Source of the DNA: Clostridiaceae bacterium
Lineage (GTDB): Bacteria; Bacillota; Clostridia; Oscillospirales; Acutalibacteraceae
DNA: 5,836 nt
Reading direction: 5' to 3'
Assembly: GCA_904501875.1 (NCBI GenBank)
Contig: CAJGCQ010000071.1
Span: forward strand, 1-5,836
Positions 1 through 4,795 of the stretch are shown here, in pieces; positions within the stretch are counted from its first letter, which is position 1; every line of letters begins with the position of its first letter. A program made the translations under genes and the position numbers. The notes under the pieces were generated by a model. It did no database searches. It was not told the origin of the DNA and was given only the letters and a program-made list of their open reading frames with translations.

Positions 1-662
1 AAAAGCATATCTCCGTCATAAAGCTCGGCGGAAAAATCCTTATCCGCTGTGCAGATTATGCTGTTGCCCTCTGCTTTTAAATCCAAATCGAAAATATGGC
101 CGTGGGGACGGGAAAGAATGTAAATATCCCTGAAAATACCGTTATAACGGAAAGCGTCCTGATCCTCAAGGTAACTGCCGCAGCACCATTTGCGTACATA
201 AACCCTCACGGTATTAGTGCCCGAGCTTACAAATTCGGTTATATCAAACTCCGCCATAAGGTGGCTGCCCTCGGTAAAGCCCACATATTTTCCGTTGATA
301 TACACCTCTGCCACAGAGGAAACACCCTCAAAAACGAGGTATGTATCCAAACTGCCGTCAGTCAGCTGAAAGCTGCGCTCATAAACACCGACGGGGTTAA
401 TATCAGGCACATAGGGCGGGTCGCAGGGGAAAGGATAATTAATATTAGTATAATTGGGTTTTTCGTAACCCTTTAACTGCCAGCAGGACGGAACATCAAT
501 ATTCTCCCATTCGGTAATTTCGCCCGCTTTGTCCCCGTTTTCAAAATACTTAAACCGCCATTCGCCGTTGAGCAAACACAGCTCGCTCCCCTCAGGGATA
601 TACCAGCTCCTCTGCTTCAGCCTATTTTCACTTGTTTTAATCGGATTTTCGTATTTTCTCAT
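1..662 (-). CDS. Glycoside hydrolase family 2 beta-galactosidase, N-terminal part (cut by window edge)
   Basis: This is the first 220 residues of a LacZ-like enzyme; the full family length is about 1000 residues, so the catalytic TIM barrel lies outside the window. Visible landmarks of the N-terminal sugar-binding jelly roll are LNGEWRFKYF (30-39), VPSCWQLKGYEKPNYTNINY (57-76), PFPCDPPYVPDINPVGVYER (77-96), and GSYLEDQDAF...GIFRDIYIL (162-183). The second Asp of LEDQD (Asp169) aligns with E. coli LacZ Asp201, a galactose-binding residue. There is no signal peptide, so the enzyme should be cytoplasmic and hydrolyse imported beta-galactosides. The ATG at 662 has a good GAGGAG site 4 nt upstream. 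Only 18 nt separate it from the stop of the peptidase gene before it, so it is probably the third gene of the operon starting at the PqqD-like gene. The GH2 LacZ-type assignment is firm; the exact substrate is not proven. Confidence 0.93.
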   Translation of the reverse strand, partial: MRKYENPIKTSENRLKQRSWYIPEGSELCLLNGEWRFKYFENGDKAGEITEWENIDVPSCWQLKGYEKPNYTNINYPFPCDPPYVPDINPVGVYERSFQLTDGSLDTYLVFEGVSSVAEVYINGKYVGFTEGSHLMAEFDITEFVSSGTNTVRVYVRKWCCGSYLEDQDAFRYNGIFRDIYILSRPHGHIFDLDLKAEGNSIICTADKDFSAELYDGDML

Positions 663-680
663 ACTGCTCCTCGGTTAGAG

Positions 681-1139
681 TTATTTAAAAATTTTTTTGT
701 AAGCTTTATAGAGCATTGGTCTAAGCATACACTTCCAAAGATACCGTAAAGGGAAACTCACCCTGTTCAAAATAATATAAAGCTTATATTTACGGCTTTT
801 TTCGCAGTCGCAGTACTTGCCGTCTCGGTAAAATGCCTTCATAACCCCTACAATCTGCGATTCACTAACATATTCCTTTAAAAAAAGGTTGTCCCCTCTG
901 ATAATGTAAGTACCGTCCTTATCCGCCTTTAAAATACGGTGCAGAACAAGCTCCTCTTTACCCTCTACTCGGTAAAGGGGTACATCCCCCGCCTTCAGCG
1001 GAAATTGGGGGCTTTTAATTACCACAATATCCCGTCCCTGCCTCAGCAGAGGGCGCATACTCGCCCCTTTGGTACGGGTCATAACCTCGTCCTGCGTTTT
1101 AAGCAGTTCCTCGGCGTTTTTAAGCTCATTTTCCGCCAT
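681..1139 (-). CDS. S24/S26-family (signal-peptidase-like) serine peptidase
   Basis: A small 152-residue protein with the signal peptidase/LexA-type fold signature. GASMRPLL (25-32) supplies the nucleophile Ser27, followed by the strand GRDIVVI (35-41) and AGDVPLYRV (50-58). LVLHRI (64-69) places a His (His67) where the SipW/ER-type S26 enzymes carry theirs, and RGDN (81-84) closes the core. A Ser-His dyad is therefore more likely than the Ser-Lys dyad of ordinary bacterial LepB. Unlike type I signal peptidases there is no N-terminal membrane anchor; the first 20 residues are acidic and helical. The C-terminal third (about 118-152) is rich in aromatic, Leu and basic residues and could be a membrane-surface helix. 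The ATG shares one base with the PqqD stop (TAATG), and only a weak GGA lies upstream, so translation is probably coupled. In RiPP contexts such peptidases are thought to process leader peptides, but the substrate here is unknown. Confidence 0.82.
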   Translation of the reverse strand: MAENELKNAEELLKTQDEVMTRTKGASMRPLLRQGRDIVVIKSPQFPLKAGDVPLYRVEGKEELVLHRILKADKDGTYIIRGDNLFLKEYVSESQIVGVMKAFYRDGKYCDCEKSRKYKLYIILNRVSFPLRYLWKCMLRPMLYKAYKKIFK

Positions 1140-1405
1140 TATTCTATTACATCCGATTCTTTGAGTTTTGCAATAAATCTCTTAACGGTATCACGGAGCT
1201 TTTCGGGGGATACACCCTCGTATTCCTCTTCCATAGATGTGACTATTTCATCCTCGGTTACATCATTTTTAAGCAAACCGAATATATATGCTCCAGCATC
1301 GTTCATTTTAATAAATCCGCTGAATTTTTCTGCGTCCTCGCCTACTGCCACCGCAACAATCATATCAGCAACTTTATTTGTAACAAATTTGTATTTAAGC
1401 TTCAT
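1139..1405 (-). CDS. PqqD-like RRE-domain protein (peptide chaperone family)
   Basis: An 88-residue stand-alone protein of the PqqD family, a winged-helix RiPP recognition element that in characterised systems binds the leader of a precursor peptide and presents it to a modifying enzyme. The match rests on overall layout: short N-terminal beta strands (about 3-21), the family's hallmark segment MNDAGAYIFGLL (34-45, compare LN-x-TGA-xIW-xLL), a helix DVTEDEIVTSMEEEY (48-62), and a final helix SPEKLRDTVKRFIAKLKES (66-84). It is cytoplasmic with no signal peptide. The start is well supported by GGGAG 7 nt upstream. It is the first gene of the leftward operon, directly overlapped by the S26-like peptidase. 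No precursor peptide, radical SAM or other maturase is visible nearby, so the RiPP role is inferred from family and partner only. Confidence 0.82.
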   Translation of the reverse strand: MKLKYKFVTNKVADMIVAVAVGEDAEKFSGFIKMNDAGAYIFGLLKNDVTEDEIVTSMEEEYEGVSPEKLRDTVKRFIAKLKESDVIE

Positions 1406-1439
1406 AAAGATACTCCCGATATGTTATTTAATCAAAATA

Positions 1440-1468
1440 ATTTTACCCTATCAAAAAAGCCTTGTCAA
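1440..1468 (-). promoter_or_regulatory. SigA-type promoter of the PqqD-peptidase-GH2 operon
   Basis: Read on the minus strand, a perfect -35 TTGACA (1463-1468) is followed after 17 nt by -10 TAAAAT (1440-1445, five of six consensus bases). Transcription should begin near 1433, leaving a leader of about 28 nt before the ATG at 1405. No operator-like dyad was seen overlapping it, so expression may be largely constitutive. Confidence 0.8.
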
Positions 1469-1507
1469 CCATTAATTAGCCGCAAAGCTTTAAATATAAA
1501 AAATATG

Positions 1508-1536
1508 TAGATAAATTCTTTAAAGTTTATTATAAT
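1508..1536 (+). promoter_or_regulatory. SigA-type promoter of greA
   Basis: A perfect -10 TATAAT (1531-1536) lies 17 nt after TAGATA (1508-1513, four of six bases of TTGACA). The expected start point is near 1543, which gives a leader of about 17 nt to the ATG at 1560. This argues against the upstream in-frame TTG (1536) and ATG (1542) as the real starts. It is back-to-back with the leftward promoter, with 39 bp between the two -35 boxes. Confidence 0.7.
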
Positions 1537-1543
1537 TGTATAT

Positions 1544-1549
1544 GAAAGG
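1544..1549 (+). promoter_or_regulatory. Ribosome binding site deciding the greA start
   Basis: GAAAGG ends 10 nt before the ATG at 1560. Together with the promoter position and the typical GreA opening MYDELT it selects 1560 over the in-frame ATG at 1542, which overlaps this site and would be nearly leaderless. Confidence 0.6.
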
Positions 1550-1559
1550 CTGTGAAAAA

Positions 1560-2063
1560 ATGTACGATGAATTGACTCAGGTTGATATAGACAAGATGAA
1601 GGAAGAGCTTGAATACCGCATCGGTGTTGTAAGACCCAAAATACTGGAAGAGGTCAAGTTTACCCGCAGCTTCGGCGATTTAAGCGAAAACGCCGAGTAT
1701 CATGCCGCAAAGCGTGAGCGGGGCAGGAACGAGAGCAGAATAAGATATCTTCGCAATATGATTAAGACTGCGAAAATAATAAATCCTGAAAGCAACGCGG
1801 ACGAGGTGGGGCTTTTTGACACGGTGGAGTACTATGTTGAAGAAGACGACTGTGTTGAGAGTGTGCGGATTGTCACTTCACTTAGGCAAAACTCCCTTGA
1901 AAGACTTATCAGCCGTGAATCGCCGCTGGGCAGAGCAATTATGGGCAAAAAGGCAGGCGACAGGGTTTGCGTTAAGGTAAACGATGAATACAGCTATTTT
2001 ATAGTTATTAAAAGCATAACAAAAGGGGGCGACGACGCAAGCCTTGAAATACGCAAATTCTGA
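1560..2063 (+). CDS. greA: Transcription elongation factor GreA (GreA/GreB family)
   Basis: This 167-residue protein reactivates backtracked RNA polymerase by inserting its coiled coil into the secondary channel and stimulating cleavage of the extruded RNA 3' end. The N-terminal coiled coil (about 4-74) holds the signature GDLSENAEYHAAKRERG (39-55). Its tip carries Asp40 and Glu43, the acidic pair matching E. coli GreA Asp41/Glu44, so cleavage activity should be intact. The C-terminal FKBP-like domain has SPLGRAIMGKKAGD (121-134) and ends in a beta strand. It is slightly longer than usual (about 158) and divergent in the middle: the usual EADP-type segment before the SPLG motif is replaced by SLRQNSLERLISRE. 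It may therefore be a lineage-specific or second GreA paralogue. It has its own promoter and no clear terminator behind it. The start at 1560 is chosen from the SD and promoter spacing. Confidence 0.93.
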   Translation: MYDELTQVDIDKMKEELEYRIGVVRPKILEEVKFTRSFGDLSENAEYHAAKRERGRNESRIRYLRNMIKTAKIINPESNADEVGLFDTVEYYVEEDDCVESVRIVTSLRQNSLERLISRESPLGRAIMGKKAGDRVCVKVNDEYSYFIVIKSITKGGDDASLEIRKF

Positions 2064-2071
2064 AAAAAACA

Positions 2072-2100
2072 TTGATTATATATACACTGTTTGATATAAT
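2072..2100 (+). promoter_or_regulatory. Extended -10 promoter of the thyX operon
   Basis: TTGATT (2072-2077, four of six of the -35 consensus), a 17-nt spacer, then a perfect TATAAT (2095-2100) preceded by TGA, which forms an extended -10 (TGaTATAAT). The predicted start is near 2107, about 5 nt before the left arm of the large inverted repeat. It begins 8 nt after the greA stop codon, so greA and the thyX group are probably separate or only partly linked units. Confidence 0.72.
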
Positions 2101-2111
2101 TAATACAACAT

Positions 2112-2166
2112 AGCCAAAGCATTCAAACTTGAATCAGATTTTGAAACAAGTTTGAATGCTTTGGCT
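2112..2166 (+). repeat. Perfect 20-bp inverted repeat (large hairpin) in the thyX leader
   Basis: The left arm AGCCAAAGCATTCAAACTTG (2112-2131) is exactly complementary to the right arm (2147-2166), with a 15-nt loop (2132-2146); a T-G wobble can add one more pair outside. If the promoter just upstream is used, this hairpin is the first structure in the mRNA, starting about 5 nt from the 5' end, and it ends 7 nt before the thyX SD. It lacks a U-run on either strand, so it is not a classical terminator. Possible roles are a 5' stabiliser, an RNase III site, a translation or regulator target, or a small mobile palindrome; the sequence alone cannot decide. Confidence 0.95.
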
Positions 2167-2173
2167 GAGAAAC

Positions 2174-2177
2174 GGAG
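2174..2177 (+). promoter_or_regulatory. Ribosome binding site deciding the thyX start
   Basis: GGAG lies 8 nt before the ATG at 2186. An in-frame ATG at 2156 would add ten residues, but it sits inside the right hairpin arm, has no SD and would be occluded by pairing, so 2186 is taken as the start. The SD lies just outside the stem and should remain accessible. Confidence 0.75.
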
Positions 2178-2185
2178 ACGAAAAA

Positions 2186-2956
2186 ATGGCAAATGTTATT
2201 CTTTTAGCTCACACGCCCGCCCCCGAGCACACCGTGGCGGCGGCGGCAAAGCTTTGTTACAGCAGTTCTGATATAAGCGATTTAAAGGACAGTCTTACAG
2301 ACGAAAAGGCGGCGTCATTTGTGGAAATGCTTTCGGAGATAGGTCACGAAAGTCCTATCGAGCACGCAAGCTTCACCTTTGGAATAGAGGGTGTTTCCCG
2401 CGCCCTCTTAGCCCAGATTACAAGGCACAGAATGGCATCATTTTCTGTAAAAAGCCAACGCTATGTAAGAGAGGGCAGCTTCTGCTATGTAACTCCGCCC
2501 GAAATTGCCGGGGATGAGGAAGCAAAGCGCATATATGACGAGATAATGGCGGAGGACCAAGCCCGTTACGACCGCCTTGCCGCTATTTTAAAGGAAAAGC
2601 ATATAAAAACCTTTTTAGCCGAGGGCAAGGACGAAAAGACCGCAACCCGCCTTGCCGAGAAGAAGGCGATTGAGGACGCACGGTTCGTTCTTCCTAATGC
2701 CTGCGAGACGCAAATGGTGCTTACAATGAACGCCCGCTCCCTTATGAACTTTTTTAAGGTGCGGTGCTGCTGCCGTGCCCAGTGGGAGATACAGGATGTT
2801 GCAAACCAAATGTTAGCCCTCGTAAGCGAGGTTGCTCCTAACCTGTTTAAAAATGCGGGCCCTGCCTGTGTAAGGGGCGGTTGCAGCGAGGGCAAGATGT
2901 CCTGCGGTAAACCGGCTGAAGTGCGGGAATTTTACAAAACCCTTAAAAAGCAATAA
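2186..2956 (+). CDS. thyX: FAD-dependent thymidylate synthase ThyX
   Basis: A 256-residue flavin-dependent synthase that methylates dUMP to dTMP using methylenetetrahydrofolate, FAD and NADPH, and releases tetrahydrofolate rather than dihydrofolate. The ThyX signature RHR-x7-S is present as RHRMASFSVKS (80-90), followed by QRYV. It is preceded by the conserved GHESPIEHASFTF (53-65) and followed by EDARFVLPNACET (163-175) and ARSLMNFFKVR...AQWEIQDVA (183-206), all family landmarks for FAD and dUMP binding. A Cys triplet (194-196) and a C-terminal set Cys228, Cys233, Cys240 stand out. The gene opens a tight operon: the DJ-1 gene starts 11 nt after its stop, with the DJ-1 SD (AAGGAG) overlapping the thyX TAA. 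Expression should come from the promoter at 2072-2100 through the hairpin leader. The enzyme appears complete. Confidence 0.96.
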   Translation: MANVILLAHTPAPEHTVAAAAKLCYSSSDISDLKDSLTDEKAASFVEMLSEIGHESPIEHASFTFGIEGVSRALLAQITRHRMASFSVKSQRYVREGSFCYVTPPEIAGDEEAKRIYDEIMAEDQARYDRLAAILKEKHIKTFLAEGKDEKTATRLAEKKAIEDARFVLPNACETQMVLTMNARSLMNFFKVRCCCRAQWEIQDVANQMLALVSEVAPNLFKNAGPACVRGGCSEGKMSCGKPAEVREFYKTLKKQ

Positions 2957-2967
2957 GGAGCTTCACT

Positions 2968-3513
2968 ATGATTTATGTGTTCTTAGCCGACGGTTTTGAA
3001 GAATTAGAGGCACTGGCTCCCGTTGATATTTTAAGGCGGGGCGGGTGTGAGGTTAAAACGGTGGGTGTCGGCGGCAAAACCGCTGTAGGTGCGCATAATA
3101 TACCCGTTGTGTGTGACATTACGGCAGAAGAAGCCTTAACCGACGGGCTTAAAGCCATAATTCTTCCCGGAGGTATGCCCGGAACCCTTAATCTTGAAAA
3201 AAGCGACTGCGTGCAGAAGTTTATAGATTTTGCGGTGGAAAACAGACTTTATATCGGCGCCATCTGTGCCGCTCCCTCTATACTCGGTCATAAGGGACTG
3301 TTAAAGGGTAAACAAGCCACCTGCTTCCCCGGTTTTGAAAAAGACCTTGAGGGTGCTAAGGTTTGTGATAATCCCGTTGTGACCGACGGCAAAATTACCA
3401 CCGCCTATGGTGCGGGTGCGGCATTTGACTTCAGCTTTAGACTTTTAAGCGAGCTTACAGGAGATAAAGAAGGTGCTAATGCCCTTAAAAAAAGTATGAA
3501 GTACAGTAAATAG
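2968..3513 (+). CDS. DJ-1/PfpI family protein (DJ-1 subgroup)
   Basis: A complete 181-residue cytoplasmic protein of the DJ-1/ThiJ/PfpI superfamily, the usual length for a single flavodoxin-like domain. The opening strand and loop MIYVFLADGFEELEALAPVD (1-20) place Glu14 at the position of human DJ-1 Glu18, and the nucleophile elbow GAICAAPSIL (97-106) gives Cys100, equivalent to DJ-1 Cys106. PGGMPG (67-72) is the conserved oxyanion-side loop. Members act as glyoxalase III-like or protein/nucleotide deglycase enzymes, or as oxidative-stress sensors; biochemical roles are debated, so only the family is assigned. ATG 2968 has AAGGAG 7 nt upstream, overlapping the thyX stop, and mltG starts 10 nt after its TAG, so it is clearly co-transcribed with both. 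It could be annotated yajL-like, but that is not certain. Confidence 0.93.
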   Translation: MIYVFLADGFEELEALAPVDILRRGGCEVKTVGVGGKTAVGAHNIPVVCDITAEEALTDGLKAIILPGGMPGTLNLEKSDCVQKFIDFAVENRLYIGAICAAPSILGHKGLLKGKQATCFPGFEKDLEGAKVCDNPVVTDGKITTAYGAGAAFDFSFRLLSELTGDKEGANALKKSMKYSK

Positions 3514-3523
3514 GAGATAAGGA

Positions 3524-4795
3524 ATGGACGGTAACAATTTTAACGAAAATCCCACAAATTCAACCGATGATTTCGTAATAGGTAAAGGTTTTGAAATTGA
3601 TGAAAACACCGAGATGGACAAGCCCAAAAAAAGCAGCAACAAGAGCTCGGGTGGGCACAGCCTTATAAGGTCCATCATATGGGTGCTTTGCATTATAATA
3701 GTATCTGTAGGGCTCGCCTTCGGCGTTATCTATGCAGGAGCGGACTATATGGGTATAGGCTTCGGCAGAGGAGAGGATGCTAATATAGAGATTAAAATGG
3801 GCACCCCTGCCGCAGAGATTGCCGAGCAGCTTGAAGAAAGCGGAGCGGTGAAAATTCCTTTTCTTTTCAGAATGTACGCCAAGCTCAAGCACTATGACAG
3901 TCAATTTAAATACGGTGTATATATCTTTAATACCGAAGCCGGCTACGAAGGGCTTTGTGAAATGCTTATTAATGACGGTGCAAGAGCGGAAACCGTTACC
4001 GTAACCATTCCCGAGGGTACGGGTATTAACGACTTTACCAAAAATGTAAACGGTGAAAAGGTCACTGTGCCGGGAATAGCCACCCTACTTGAAAAAGCGG
4101 GGGTTTGCTCACGGTCCGATTTTCTTGACGCATTAGATGCGGCAAAGAGGGACTCCAAGCTTTTACAGTGTGCCGACGATGTGAGGACCTATTATACATT
4201 AGAGGGTTACCTTTTCCCCGAAACATACAGCTTTTATTCCTATGATTCCGAGGAATGTGCAAAATTAGCGGTGGATAAAATGCTAAAAGAATCCGAGAAG
4301 CGCATTACCGACAGTATGTTTAAACGGGCGGAAGAGTTGGGTTATTCTATGAATGAAATTCTCACAATGGCTTCCATTATTCAAATGGAGTCGGGAATAG
4401 CGGTTACAACCGATGATGCCAAAGCCCGCCTTCAGGACAATATGAAGGGGGTTGCAAGTGTTTTCTATAACAGACTCACCTCTGATGACACAGGCGGCAC
4501 CTTAGGCTCTTCTCCGACCCTGTTTTACGGTGATAGCTTCAAGCAGGACGACGGAAGATATAACACACAGGCCGATAATAAATTCTCCGCCATAAAGGGT
4601 CTGCCACCCGGACCCCTTTGTTCCCCCGGCATAGATGCTATTAATGCGGCGCTTTACCCTAAAACCTCCGATTATTATTATTTCGTAACCGATAGCTCCG
4701 GCAATTTCTATTTTCACAAGACCCTTGCCGAGCAAAACGCTACAATAGCAAAACTCAAGCAAGGAAAACAGTGGATTTATGAATACTTCAACTGA
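3524..4795 (+). CDS. mltG: Endolytic peptidoglycan transglycosylase MltG (YceG-like)
   Basis: This 423-residue membrane enzyme cleaves nascent glycan strands and is proposed to set their length or release them from synthesis complexes. A 45-residue polar, Asn/Asp/Ser-rich cytoplasmic tail is followed by one membrane segment (about 50-72, IIWVLCIIIVSVGLAFGVIY core). The rest should be extracytoplasmic: a LysM-like subdomain (about 86-165, with KYGVY and VTIPEGTGI), then the YceG catalytic core with LEGYLFPETY (226-235), MASIIQMESG (282-291), GVASVFYNRL, GLPPGPLCSPG and YYYFVTDSSGNFYF. Glu289 aligns with the catalytic Glu218 of E. coli MltG. The family's preceding Glu of the EKE motif is Gln287 here, so the motif reads QME. 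AGGAG lies 7 nt before the ATG. The last 17 nt overlap the next gene. The gene is complete, and the assignment is strong. Confidence 0.95.
   Translation: MDGNNFNENPTNSTDDFVIGKGFEIDENTEMDKPKKSSNKSSGGHSLIRSIIWVLCIIIVSVGLAFGVIYAGADYMGIGFGRGEDANIEIKMGTPAAEIAEQLEESGAVKIPFLFRMYAKLKHYDSQFKYGVYIFNTEAGYEGLCEMLINDGARAETVTVTIPEGTGINDFTKNVNGEKVTVPGIATLLEKAGVCSRSDFLDALDAAKRDSKLLQCADDVRTYYTLEGYLFPETYSFYSYDSEECAKLAVDKMLKESEKRITDSMFKRAEELGYSMNEILTMASIIQMESGIAVTTDDAKARLQDNMKGVASVFYNRLTSDDTGGTLGSSPTLFYGDSFKQDDGRYNTQADNKFSAIKGLPPGPLCSPGIDAINAALYPKTSDYYYFVTDSSGNFYFHKTLAEQNATIAKLKQGKQWIYEYFN

Noticed and set aside
96..476. 126-codon open frame on the plus strand
   Set aside because: Lies antisense within the clearly recognisable GH2 coding region; the protein has no family character.
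939..1475. 178-codon open frame on the plus strand
   Set aside because: Runs antisense across the peptidase and PqqD-like genes and the leftward promoter; no SD; the protein looks like a mirror of those genes.
1448..1477. 9-codon minus-strand frame before the PqqD-like gene, considered as a precursor or leader peptide
   Set aside because: Lies over the -35 box and spacer, upstream of the predicted transcript start, so it would not be transcribed from that promoter.
1421..1510. 29-codon plus-strand frame in the divergent intergenic region, considered as a RiPP precursor
   Set aside because: No SD before its ATG, it overlaps the leftward promoter, lies on the strand opposite the RRE gene, and has no leader/core character.
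1536..1559. Eight-residue upstream extension of GreA from TTG 1536 (or six from ATG 1542)
   Set aside because: TTG overlaps the -10 box; ATG 1542 would be at the transcript start without an SD; the ATG at 1560 has both an SD and a typical GreA N-terminus.
2112..2166. Inverted repeat as an intrinsic terminator of greA
   Set aside because: No U-run follows either arm, and the stem is AT-rich (8 of 20 pairs G-C); a promoter lies between greA and the stem.
2156..2185. Ten-residue upstream extension of ThyX from ATG 2156
   Set aside because: The ATG is inside the right hairpin arm with no SD; ATG 2186 has GGAG at 8 nt and gives the usual ThyX N-terminus.
3560..3904. Minus-strand frames within mltG (also 3445-3693, 3943-4158, 4062-4262, 4502-4762), thyX and the U32 gene
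   Set aside because: All are antisense to well-identified genes, have no recognisable domains and lack credible start signals.
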